This document shows, in pieces, positions 1 to 12,246 of a stretch of DNA of 18,703 nucleotides (position 1 is the stretch's first letter; each line of letters starts with the position of its first letter). The stretch comes from Spongospora subterranea (taxonomy: Eukaryota > Endomyxa > Phytomyxea > Plasmodiophorida > Plasmodiophoridae): assembly GCA_900404475.1 (NCBI GenBank), contig OUQQ01000401.1, forward strand, positions 1 to 18,703, read 5' to 3'. A model generated the notes under the pieces. The model had not been told where the DNA came from. It saw only the letters and a program-made list of their open reading frames with translations, and searched no databases. The position numbers and the translations under genes were made by a program.

Positions 1-760
1 CTCCTCGATGTGGACGTATCCCTGACCTCGGGCTATCATTGTCAGAGTAATGGTCAGGCGGAGTGCTGTAATCAGATCGTGGAGCAATACCTTCGCTGTT
101 TTTTTTATTACCGCAAAGACAATTGGATGTCGTTGCTCCCTCAAGCCGAGTTTTCCTACAACAATTCCCGTCCATGCCGCCCTGAAGTCTCCCCTTTCTT
201 CACCTTGTACGGCTACCATCCACGTTGTCGACCCGTCGGTTCCCACCACCTCTCAAGTTTTTCGCGCCGAATCCTACATATCCAACATCAAGGATTTACA
301 TCAGTGGCTACGACAGAAGTTGAAATTTGCTCTGGCAACGTACAAGAATTTCGCTGATCGTTCCCGCTCCGCTCCTCCATCGTACGCCGTCGGTCAATGA
401 GTCTGGCTTTCCGCCGCCCATGTTCGGACGGCTCGACCTTGCCAGAAACTCGCTTCGCGCTGGCTTGGCTTCTTTCCCATCCGTCGGTTTATCGGTGACT
501 CTGCAGTTGACCTCCTTCTTCCAGGGTCGTTAAGAGTCCATCCGGTATTCCATGTCTCCCTGATCTTCCCATTCATGGCAAACCCTTTTCTGGGTCGCAA
601 CAAGCCTCCACCAGGTCCTATTCTTGTCAGCACCGACCCGTCCATGTCTCCCCACTACCAGGTGAAAGCCATTCTGGACTCACGATATTTTCGGCGGAAG
701 CTACAATATGATTGATTGGGCTGGTTACGGTCCCTCTGACCGTAACTGCCTACTGCGGTT
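1..760 (+). mobile_element. Decayed Ty3/gypsy retrotransposon fragment: integrase C-terminal half plus chromodomain
   Basis: This is the 3' part of a Ty3/gypsy (Metaviridae, chromovirus-like) pol gene, cut by the left window edge. Frame 1 (to about 225) shows the end of the integrase core: the GYHxQSNGQAE segment with its catalytic-region Glu, then QYLRCFF and SYNNS. Homology continues in frame 2 (about 226-398, ending at a TGA) and then in frame 3 (about 400-705). Frame 3 carries the integrase C-terminal SLRVHPVFHVSL motif and a KAILDSR chromodomain lead-in. A further shift near 705-712 is needed to read the chromodomain IDWAGYGPSD motif. At least three frameshifts make the copy non-functional. 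No LTR, primer-binding site or polypurine tract was seen. Identification is by family motifs and the decay is read directly from the frames. Confidence 0.9.
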
Positions 761-1385
761 GCCTCACTCGCCTCTTTCCATTCGGCGAGATCCTAACAAT
801 AGTTGGACCTGTCTTGCCATTACCGCCCATTCGACGACGCCTGTTTCGCTATCGCTTTCAAATAGTTTCATGCGGACTGTGGATTGATTGAAACTGACAA
901 TGTCAGTTTGGCAGGGCAGGAGTTATCGCATTGACCCTGGCCATGCCCACACATTGTGCAAAATCCATTTGATGTCGCTGATCGTAGCAAATATGGAAAG
1001 AGGTGTGTGTACACTAAAGCTGATCATCATGCAAGATTGCAATCTTGGTCATTTTTATTTGGCAAGTACCGTTCACATCGTTTTCTTCAAGCTCGGACCT
1101 CCTTTTCTTGTCTGTACCAAAACAATCATTTGGTTATAAACAGTTGTTCGCTTGCCAGATATGGTCTGGTGCCCATTTCGGTATGGGTTACCCGATCCAT
1201 GAACCTGGTACAAGCCCTGAGTATAAAAGAGCACAGAAGCTGACGGTTTCTCATTGCCCTCTCGAATATGGTCAATGCCTGCCAACCAATTCATATGACC
1301 CTGGCCAATACTCTGACGGATGGCATTAGGGATCCACTCAACGGTCTCTTTATGAGATTATTGGCCAATCGAAGCGATTGTTTTG
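761..1385. other. Intergenic stretch with a TATA-like element, no convincing gene
   Basis: No reading frame here shows recognisable protein features. Three overlapping plus-strand frames between 888 and 1329 stay open for 80-95 codons but have no domain or plausible splice context. The only notable signal is a TATA-box-like TATAAAAG at 1222-1229, about 160 bp upstream of the signal-peptide ATG at 1386. It could be the promoter of that gene, with a leader of roughly 130 nt. Confidence 0.4.
1222..1229 (+). promoter_or_regulatory. TATA-box-like element
   Basis: The sequence TATAAAAG matches the canonical eukaryotic TATA box. It lies upstream of the candidate secreted-protein gene starting at 1386. 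The assignment rests only on the motif and its position. An ATG at 1268 lies nearer the predicted start site, so the leader may contain an upstream ATG. Confidence 0.35.
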
Positions 1386-2076
1386 ATGGTGTCGATTATC
1401 AAACCATTTATTGTCATATGCACTTTAGCTGTGATATTCGTCGCTATTCTTTTACCGGCTTCATCTGGCTTCCGTGGTTTACTTTTCGCAAATCGACCCA
1501 CAAAACTGGCTTGTACAGGTCAGATTAACACTTCAAGTCCCAATCGTATCAGATGTAATTTCAATGCCTGATTTGGGCAGTGATACTATATACCTGATGA
1601 GCTCAATTGTTTGGTAGTTTTACAGTTCGGGAAGAAGGGCGTTATTGTCAGGGTCTCTGGCCAGTCACTATTCCCACCCTTTGGTCCAGACGCATCAGAT
1701 TTAGGTATGCGATTGGCTATACCAGACGTTCAGGTAAACAAACTGATATCTTTGTTTGGTCGTATGTTTTACGATAACCGATAAATGAATTCCAATGAGT
1801 TCTCTGTTCTATCAGGGTTGGCATGATCATTTCCGAGTCCTTGGAGTTTATCAATGCTGGAATAATCCTGAAGGAGGGCAATTACTGCATATCCAATCAG
1901 GAAATATTGGACCAGATATAACGCATGTGGCGATCGTGATCTCGTATTGCATTACACTATTGATCCTGGTCATGATCGTATACTATGCTGCAGTTGCCGG
2001 ACACAATCAATCAAGGATTAGATTGAACTCAACTCATATTCCTCGGCACGAAATATGTGCTGCACCAGCAGCATAG
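1386..2076 (+). CDS. Candidate small secreted or single-pass membrane protein, multi-exon, unrecognised
   Basis: The ATG at 1386 opens a classic signal peptide: a short polar start with Lys, about 18 hydrophobic residues (IVICTLAVIFVAILLP) and a small-residue cleavage region. A good first intron is 1554-1628 (donor GTAATT, acceptor TTTTACAG). It joins the first exon to a frame containing REEGRYCQGLW. A second donor, GTAAAC, lies near 1735 with a candidate acceptor CTATCAG at 1815. The 3' frame, open to the TAG at 2074-2076, encodes a strong transmembrane helix (about 1918-1990) and a short basic tail. The phase of the second junction is not settled: one frame downstream of 1816 gives the membrane helix, another gives an EGNYC stretch echoing EGRYC. 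The architecture would be signal peptide, Cys-containing extracellular part, one membrane span and short cytoplasmic tail. No family is recognised. The gene lies between two retrotransposon fragments. Confidence 0.4.
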
Positions 2077-2413
2077 GAACACCTACATATATCATCGTCA
2101 ATAACCACAGCCACAAATCATGTTCAACAAGACAGTGAAGACTGGGCAATAAAATAAATACGGGGCTTTGCTCTGACAAATACCACAACAGTCAAAACTT
2201 ATAGCACCACTCAAGGTCAATGGTTGATCATATGGAACTGACGTGTTGTCCACATCCGGTTCTCAAGATCAATGTAAAGACTTTGAAAACAACCCTCAAT
2301 CGTTAGAACTGATGCGGTTTTGAAAACATAGGTAAGGAGGGCGTTCTGCAACATACATATCGATTGACTCTATGTGCTGTAGTAGAATTATTTGTTAATG
2401 ATTATTGTCCATA
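2077..2413. other. Intergenic, AT-rich, nothing recognised
   Basis: No open frame of note, RNA gene or repeat is seen on either strand. An AATAAAATAAATA run near 2149-2161 could serve as polyadenylation signal for the preceding plus-strand gene. Confidence 0.4.
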
Positions 2414-3125
2414 CTACTGATCTATCAGCTCATTGAAACAGAAAGGGTGGAGTCGTCCCAGGTGATCGTGTTGTGAAACAATCGCCCCGATAGCGATTCC
2501 AGATGCGTCGGTTTCCACTATGAACGGCTTGGATGGATCAGGGTGACGAGAATTGGAGCGGAGGTGAAATCGTCCTTCAGCTTCTCGAATGCGCTTCGTG
2601 TGTCGTCGTTCCATTCAAACCGAATGCCTTTGCTGGTTAATCGGGTGAGCGGGCGCGTGACCTTGGAGAAATTGTCCACGACCCGACGGTAATAGTTGGC
2701 GAACCCAAAAAGACTGGATTTCTTTGACGGAACAAGGAGCCGGCCAATCAAGATCCGCTCGCACTTTGGATTTGTCCATCAAGATGCCGGCTGGGGAGAT
2801 TATGTGGCCAAGGAATTCTGTAGAGTGAACGCTGAATTGCACGTCTCTAGTTTGGCGCAGAGGGAGTAATCTCGCAGGACCTGGAACACCTTGCGAACTT
2901 GATCGCGATGGGTTTGTCGTGACTCGGAACATATCAGAATGTCGTGTAGATAAATAACGACGTAATCGTCCAGATATTCTCTGAAAATGTCATTCAGGAA
3001 ATGTTGGAAAGTGGCTGGTGCATTTGTGAGGCCGGGCGGCATGACATTACATGAAAAAATCAGGCAGATGTCGATACCGGTGGTTCGACTCATTATTCAC
3101 CTATTAGAGGCGATATTCATCAAGT
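2414..3125 (-). mobile_element. Decayed Ty3/gypsy reverse transcriptase / start of RNase H fragment
   Basis: Read on the minus strand from about 3125 down, the frames give successive pieces of a Ty3/gypsy RT. First comes a PPGLTNAPATFQHFLNDIF block, then the catalytic-loop region, then TEFLGHIISPAGI, DWPAPCSVKEIQSF, FANYYRRVVDNFSK, PLTRLT, and the RNase H lead-in [15 protein letters not shown]. The pieces sit in different frames, so there are at least three frameshifts (about 2830, 2720 and 2550). Upstream of about 3100 the match fades through stops. The catalytic box at 2941-2952 reads YLHD instead of Y[VIL]DD, so one essential Asp is lost. The copy is dead and 5'/3' truncated, with no LTR visible. 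Its orientation is opposite to the fragment at 1-760, so the two are separate insertions or pieces of a rearranged element. Confidence 0.9.
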
Positions 3126-3477
3126 ATGTCAATGGTTGGAGGAACGCATTTGTAAGATCGGGCATCCCAACTGTACCCAAGCCCCCAATGGTCAATCTAA
3201 ACTGGGAACTTGCTTCGTTGATCTCAGCACGAACACATTGAAATTCTCAATGGTTAGCTGAAGAAGCAGCAAATCGAATAATACCGGTACAATGTACTGT
3301 ACTCCTATATCAGTATGAGACTGCAGCCATCCCCCATCTCAGTCACAATAGATCATGGGACTTGGGTACGTGTAACATGATATTGACAGTCAAGTCATAA
3401 CGACTGGCGTAATCCACTATTACGGTACTGTCTGCCATCTGCCATCTCCCGCAGGGCAACACCTTTAAGACTCTGAC
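3126..3477. other. Intergenic; possible promoter of the following gene
   Basis: Residual retrotransposon-like sequence may persist to about 3240 but is too degraded to align by eye. The rest precedes the ATG at 3478 and contains no obvious TATA box. No RNA gene or repeat was recognised. Confidence 0.35.
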
Positions 3478-5520
3478 ATGGCTCTCGAACCTGGATCTCA
3501 GGTTAGGTTCCCATGGTTTTCAGAGTCTTCGTCGTCGTCATCGTCATCGTCTCCGAATCGGTCTCGTGGCGCTAATATTCACACTCATCGGCACCTGGAA
3601 CCAGATCAGAAACTCGATCAGTTTTTTGATCGAGTACTGAAACCAGATGCCGAGGTCGATCTGGGTAGTGGGTTTTACAATCTATACTCAGACCGGTTCT
3701 CCACCATCGGAGGTGTCAAAATCGGGGCGTCCCTCACTGATAAAGCAAAAGATTTTGACAATGATGATGATGATGATGATGCCTTCATCATTGGGTTGGA
3801 TCGACTGATTAATGATCATCTAAATCAAGACAACCAAAAACATCAAACAATAAGAAGTGCTGGTGTCCCAATTAGCCATCCATCTACCAATATCGCTACA
3901 CAAACCGCTGACAGCTCATCTTCAGTTAATATTCCTCCGGTTGTACACACTAATCAGTCTCGAAGTTCTCTAGCTCATTGGGCTGGAATTGCCATGGCGC
4001 AATCCACACCTCCTGCTCGACCGCATTATGGGCCTTTGACAGATTCCACGCCGTTGAGCCCAGCGAAAGGTTGTCCGACCAAGAAGACATTGAGGCACAG
4101 GACGTCATCTGATCCCGACCCGATATCGTCCAAGATCATGATCCCATCTGTCATTGATACAGTATCACACCTTGATAGATTGCTCATGCGTTATTCATGT
4201 GTTCCTCCCTGTTCAATGACCCCTTCTCATCGCCGTTCGGATGCGGTGTTGCTGAAAGAGCTCGTCCCGAACTCTCCCGAATTTGTGGCCTGTCAGGACC
4301 TGTTAGACTTGGCAGTCGCCCATGGCGTTGATTCTGCACAGCCATATAAAAAGTATGGGATTGTTGTTTTGAGTGTCATTATTGGCTGAATCGTATTTCT
4401 GTTATAGTCATTTAGCAATGAATATAGTCAAAATATTCACATATAGACGGCATTCTGTATAAACCCATTCACACAACATCTCATCGCTTTCAACTTCATT
4501 TTACTTTTTCACAATTGATTTGAAATGCGATATGATCGTTGGTTCATTAACCAAAGCTTTACCGAATATGGTCAATATAGTAATGGTTCACTGACAGATT
4601 ATTACATGTGTTAGGTTTGGGCACGTATGAGAGAAGGGATATCGACCGATTTTCTCCCCCTGAACGAGTTCAGTAACTACAGTGAAAGGTGAACTCTTTT
4701 TGATTCAACCCCTGCGAATTCCCATTACGAGGATACTGATGGTCGGTTTGTCAGCTTCTCGTTCATGCTGCATAGTGCTGAACCTGATGTTCTTGCTGAT
4801 ATAGTCGATCATGGATTTCAATCTCAGGTGACAATCGGATAACGGTCACCACTGGTTCTCTAATTCGATCCAAAACAGGATCAAGATTATCGTCTGGTGT
4901 TTTCCAACACAATTTCCATCGCCAATGATGTGTTTCGTAAATCACCACGACAGGTAATTTGATGCCCTTTCTGGAGAAACAAAAAAATAATCTAAGGATT
5001 GCTGACGATATCAGAGGACGCGGCAACTACAGTGGAGGACGCTAATTTGCTGTTTGAAAACAGCGAAATGTTTGAATTTCGACGGCGGTTTCGACGAATT
5101 ATTGAAGATTCCATTGGACCGGTTAGAGTCATGGTCGGAGCGGTATAATTGTGTGAGAGTTTCCGGGAATGACAACGATCGGTCTGAAATCATCCTGGCC
5201 TTATCCCCTGCGTATTGCACACCGGTTTATCTCATGCAATATCGATTTACTCATAGTCGTTCAAGAAGCAAGCAATTAAAATCTTAGATATAGTCAACAA
5301 AGTAAAGGTTTTCAAAGGTCCCGTTCGTCGTAGAAAACTCAGAGGATAAATATTGGACCGGACCTGAATTTGCAGATTCGAAATCGATGGACGTTTCAAT
5401 CACCAGGTTAATGGTTGTGATAGTGACGAACGGATCATCCATTACTGGTCGTGATAATTTCTAGATGTGGCCAATATCATCAGTGCACAACCAGATTATT
5501 ATAGTCGGCTAAGGGAGTAG
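3478..5520 (+). CDS. Unrecognised multi-exon protein with a low-complexity Ser/Asp-rich N-terminus
   Basis: The ATG at 3478 opens a long first exon (to about 4352-4379). It has a poly-Ser tract (codons at about 3523-3552), a poly-Asp tract (3763-3780) and a Pro/Ser/Thr-rich disordered-looking middle. It ends in a folded-looking segment with LDRLLMRYS and LLDLAVAHGVD. Coding continues in small exons with matching phases: an exon ending 4570 (frame open from about 4430), 4615-4688, 4755-4827 (SFMLHSAEPDVLADIVDHG) and 4879-4953, then an exon from 5015. Introns there are 44, 66, 51 and 61 nt, most with CTGAC/CTAAT/CTGAT-type branch sites. The frame between 5015 and 5464 is unresolved because two frames are open. 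A plausible last exon is 5465-5520, ending in YYSRLRE and TAG. I do not recognise the family. It converges on the small Tim gene. Confidence 0.5.
3763..3780 (+). repeat. GAT trinucleotide microsatellite encoding poly-Asp
   Basis: Six consecutive GAT codons lie in the first exon of the gene starting at 3478 and give six Asp in a row. With the nearby TCG/TCA serine run (about 3523-3552) they mark an acidic, probably disordered N-terminal region that can vary in length by slippage. Confidence 0.85.
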
Positions 5521-5828
5521 TGTATTACCCTATCCTTTCTCCTTACACCACACAAAAACTTAGCGATGGTGTTTCGTGTTTGCCAATTGTGACCAATGAC
5601 CCGTAAGTTTTCTGTTGATCGTTCGAAACTGTTGAAAAATGATGTTGGTTTTTTAACAATGATGATTGTTGATCTTATGCCGTTTATCATTCATGCAGTA
5701 TTGATATTAAATTCACAAGTAAGGTGTTGACGTCATTGGATTACCAGGAATCTCCATCATCATGGCTGTGGTTCTGAACAATGTATTTTATGTGAGCGGG
5801 ACGAACAGTAAAGTAAGGATCTAAACCC

Positions 5829-6234
5829 TCATACCTGAGCTTTGGCGGCAACTGCCTCGCCACACGACTTATAAGCCTCAAGATATTCATCAACGCAATC
5901 AGACAGGCATCGCTAATAAACACAACATAATTCAACAAAAGACGAATTTGTCATTATCCCCCAAAACAGACCCGTTCCGCTATAAATTGAAACTGACAGC
6001 CGAATATTTAATTAAAGGCTATAAAACAAAAACACCGAACCAGTTTGACGTTGAGAAATTCTATAACGCGTGTTATTTGACCTGATTTGAACTAGTTAAT
6101 GAATCACCAGGATTGCTTTTGACGCATTTGTTAAAGCATTTATCGGTCATGTTATTAAACAGTCTTTGTATAGTCTGGGCCTGGACCTGTTGTTGAATTC
6201 GGTCCATTGCATCTGATACCTGTCCAACTGCCAT
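5829..6234 (-). CDS. TIM13: Small Tim chaperone of the mitochondrial intermembrane space (Tim8/Tim13 family, most like Tim13)
   Basis: Small Tim proteins escort hydrophobic precursors across the mitochondrial intermembrane space to TIM22 or SAM. Two exons, 6234-6082 and 5912-5829, are joined by a 169-nt intron (donor GTCAAA, acceptor TTTATTAG) in phase 0. They give 78 residues ending in TGA. The twin CX3C signature is complete: C33-FNK-C37 in a TDKCFNKC motif, and C53-LSD-C57 followed by VDEYLEAY. The two motifs are 15 residues apart. An amphipathic helix with a Gln/Arg-rich face (RIQQQVQAQTIQRLF) precedes the first motif, as in the family. The start is the first ATG in frame; a GTG-initiated extension to 6270 is unlikely. 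Length is slightly below the usual 85-100. No presequence is expected because import uses the Mia40 disulfide relay. The Tim13 versus Tim8 choice is by motif resemblance only. Confidence 0.85.
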
Positions 6235-6285
6235 CTTATCACCCTCTCCAATCAAATCAATGCAATTCACAGCAACCGCCCTGAA
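6235..6285. promoter_or_regulatory. 51-bp divergent intergenic region between the small Tim gene (-) and the large + gene
   Basis: Only 51 bp separate the two putative start codons (6234 on the minus strand, 6286 on the plus strand). The region holds a CCAATCA element at about 6248-6254, a CCAAT-box-like sequence that could act in both directions. If both starts are right, transcription must initiate inside the opposing gene or leaders must be extremely short. The + gene start is the less certain one. Confidence 0.4.
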
Positions 6286-9279
6286 ATGCAGTCACGGGAC
6301 GGGACGCGGATTCCGTTGGTCACGGACTTTTCAACCAGGGCTGCCGTAGCGCCATCCGCCTCCATCAACAAGGGCCAAGATAGACAACGCTTATACACGA
6401 CTGCCACCTCAACCCTGTTTAATACAGAATACGGTACTACCCAAAGAAGGATTGTTGTAAAGGGTGAAGGCGAGTCAATTCTTGTAATTCTGGTGGAGAA
6501 GCACTCAGTGTTTTACCCATCTTCACGGTCATTGGTCACCGCGATTGATGCTGTTATCGGCAAGAGTTCAGAATTGCATTATCTAACCCGAAACACGTGA
6601 TTTTTTTTCACTCTTTGTAGCAATCCACTTGTATTATTGGTATCCCGTGAACCGCTATAGGTAGACTCTGTAGTTGATCCAAGCTCACGTGTTCCTTTCA
6701 TGTCCTTTCTCGTTGCTGTTCGTTATTTGCAAAGAGTATAATGTGTTTGCAGTATATTATCGTGATATTCTTTTGTAATTTTGGAAATGCCGTCCGCCTT
6801 TTTGACGGAATTGTAAAGGTTGAGAGTACAGTTCATGATAATATCTGTTAAAGCAGTGGGTTTACTCAAGCTCTATCACCATGGACGTGTCATCTGGTTT
6901 ATATAATCTACTGTATGAGACGCCATACAGTTCTGGCCAGGTAACCTGCTCAATTCTCTCGCTCTTTCCATACCGAAATCGAACATTTATTGCCTTTGTT
7001 CTATCCTTTGTCAGCTGTTTGAAGTCTGCTCCAAATCCCCCATTAATATCAACATCGTGTATACGGTCTTATTCGCCAAGATCATATCAGATGCATCGGA
7101 TGCTCTATTTAAATTGATTGCCACAATGCAATCAGCCTATCCTATCAAGGTACTGAACCAGTCAACACCTAATGTAGAACTGGGGTTGTCTTCGACACGG
7201 GAACTCGAAAGGCCTAAATTGAGATTTACAGAATGTTCCAATATCATTAATTCGATGGTGTCTGATCGGTCAGATCCGGCATGTTTATCTGCATCAACCA
7301 TCAATGTCTGTTGCGGCTGTTAACTGCCTTGAACGAATGAATATACGCGACATCGTCGATCTTTCTGGATGTCAGACGCCACATCGCCTTTTGATCCTTT
7401 CAGATACTTAACAATTTGTCCAGCGATGATGCCATGGATGGTGCTACAGTCCCAACTGGTTGAGCATTCTTTAGGCGATATTGCCACACTCATGGACAGT
7501 ATCATCGGCAATGTTGGATCGAGGAAATCGATCGACGCGATGGTTCAAGGCCTGATACAGATCGCCAGCGTGGGAGATGTGGAAAAAAAACTAACCCGAA
7601 TCATGATCGGTTCTGAGACGTGTTCCGATATAAGAGTTCTAGATTTGCACCTGATTAAGACGAATGCAGAACTGATCTCCAGTCGAAGTTGCCTGAATCT
7701 GTCATTGGCTGAACATGTGCAGATATTGTGCAATCCTGGAGCAAATGGGCGTGTGGTTGAGCGAGCCGCATTCGTGATCCCCATTTGGAGAGGTTGGCAA
7801 TAGTGTTTGTCAGAACGGGGTTCGATATCGACTCTGATATCAGTCAATCGCAGATGCAATGGCGGCATATCCTCCTTCGATGATAGTGAAATCGCTTTGC
7901 CGCACAACAGTCAGCAATATGATTACGGGGTCGATTGACCTGACATGATATCAGGTGGAGGCCATCATTTCCAGACGGCATTTGATGGGAGAATATGACG
8001 ACAATGATGTTGTACTGAACCGAGTTTTATCGATGGTGTCGCAGCCAAAAAGCGCACAGAATGTTGCTGCAATGGATGAGGTTGATTTAACACAGCCAAG
8101 ATTGCTAGACTACTCGATGTCGCGTTATAGGTCGGTATTACCAACGACCGTGATCGCAACGGTTGACCCTATTTGGATTGAAATCGACCCGATTGGGAAT
8201 ACCCGCATGCAAGCGTTGGAACGAGGCCCAACACGGGATGAGATGACAAACGTGGTGAGTCCTCCTGGATCAGGACGTATGAACATAACTGTACAGGGTG
8301 TGGTTTGGTCACCCAAACCTCGAACCGAACTCACCGCCGAAGCAGAAGATGATGATGATTCTGTTGCAGGAAGGCTTTACCATCTGTGAGTCACTTTTGA
8401 TATGCTGTTTGTTAGGGCAACAATCCTGATCGCATTGGCCTAGGAAAAAGATAATGAAGGCGAAATCGGCTAAGCAATCGGTCCCTGTATTGTTCATTCC
8501 TTATAAGTGGATGGCAAAAGTTGTACATGGCGTGGTCACAAGCCATACTGATAACGTATCACCAGGACCGATATATTATTATATCTCATTCATAAGTCAG
8601 AAGCTGGGGAAGTCCATCAAAGTTTTCCCATTAATGAAGCGCGAGATGATATCACTTACAGCATGTATTCAGTAGGGGACTTATATCACCGTCTACTCCC
8701 AACATCTAATTATATGAAAGAGACTGCTCAGGGATCCAGCCGCTTGAAGAACGAGCACATTTTGAGACCATATTAGCTGATCGTTTAGAGACAGGAAGAA
8801 GAGCGGTCCGTCCGGAAACGCTCATGAATCTCATAACTCATACACGACAGCTGCTGGTGATGATCGATGAAATGACAAGGAGCGATGCGCCTGTCAACGT
8901 CGAGAATATTGAGCGACTCGTGCATTCATGTCGATGTGCGAAACCCGTTCTTGATGAGGCGTTAGTCATTTTACGCAAACGATGGGTCATGACCAATTCG
9001 GAGAACGTGAAAAGCAAAATCTTGGCAGTGATGGAGAGGCTAATGGACCCTACACTGATTTCAGGGAACAACGAGGGTTTGAAGAGAATATCCATCTGGA
9101 TGGCGCAACTCGAGCGAGATATGGACGCATCCAAGCATAAACGCCTGTTGCGGCACCTATCTGTTGTTAGAAAACAGGTCGACGAACTGATCGCGATGCG
9201 CCTTCCAAGTATGTCGCCGATGCAAGAGGAAAGCAGATTTGACCCAAGCTCGTGGCCGATACCAGATAGATTTGGGTAA
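6286..9279 (+). CDS. Unrecognised large protein, probably alpha-helical repeat type, about 10 exons
   Basis: My model has exons 6286-6565, 6621-6660, 6737-6812, 6857-6940, 7015-7309, 7376-7792, 7854-7909, 7955-8385, 8444-8671 and 8721-9279. Introns are 44-76 nt, and the total is 2466 nt (about 821 residues). The joins after 7792 are well supported: phases match, branch sites are CTGAY-like, and one donor is the perfect GTGAGT at 8386. The junctions at 6661-6736, 6941-7014 and 7310-7375 are weaker; around 7232-7403 another frame is also open. The protein is rich in Leu/Ile/Val helices without Cys/His clusters, membrane spans or a catalytic motif, with an acidic linker (EDDDD, about 8347-8361). 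The C-terminal exon (from 8721) is a continuous set of predicted helices. This suggests a HEAT/ARM-like scaffold, but I cannot name it. Its stop lies 79 bp from the FIGNL1 stop on the other strand. Confidence 0.6.
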
Positions 9280-9358
9280 ACTGACGTCTATCCTCGGTTC
9301 GCTTGTACAATGCACACAGTAAATTAAAATATAATGTACATAAATATGAGTTTCAATT

Positions 9359-11791
<2,433 letters not shown>

Positions 11792-12246
11792 TTTGATTAT
11801 CCTGTAGCAACAGTTAGATGGACACCGAATATGATGTAAGTTGTGATTGGAGAATGCAGCAAAATGGGTCCCACTCAGACAGGTGTACACTACACGTTGC
11901 AAATGCGTTCGAAAACTCATGAACGCCGTAGGATAGTCTAGTCGCGTTTGCATTACCTGTTACATGATCTAGGCGGGAAAACACATTAATGAGGTCAACC
12001 TATCAGTCAAAGGTCCTCGCGAATATAGATACTAGGGCGACGGTATAAATCTCTACTTTTAGACAATATAAAAACTATGGGAATCTCTGGAATTCAGTCA
12101 GTAGCGCAACTACATGTAAACTATTTGGAACGCAGTAAGCCTGAGAGAGCGTCGCAATGCACCAGACTATGTTCCATCGAATTCCATATTAAAAGAGCTC
12201 TCTGATTTTAAGAAGGGAAAAAACAAAGATGTACAGTATTATCTGT
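11792..12246. other. Intergenic region between FIGNL1 start and RNR stop
   Basis: This is the presumed FIGNL1 promoter plus RNR 3' flank, since both genes read on the minus strand. An open frame continues upstream of the FIGNL1 ATG to an ATG at 11953, but it has no recognisable content. No TATA box in the expected place, RNA gene or repeat was recognised. Confidence 0.4.

Noticed and set aside
888..1329. Three overlapping plus-strand open frames
   Set aside because: None has a domain, codon pattern or splice context; overlapping each other in different frames is typical of chance.
7232..7403. Alternative exon frame with a helix-rich reading (intron 7150-7231, donor at 7355)
   Set aside because: It reads well locally, but I found no phase-compatible junction into the long downstream exon frame. 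Kept only as a caveat to the model.
11792..11953. N-terminal extension of FIGNL1 to an in-frame ATG at 11953
   Set aside because: The extra 54 residues are Cys/His-rich with no family similarity. The ATG at 11791 gives a cleaner start, though the longer form cannot be strictly excluded.
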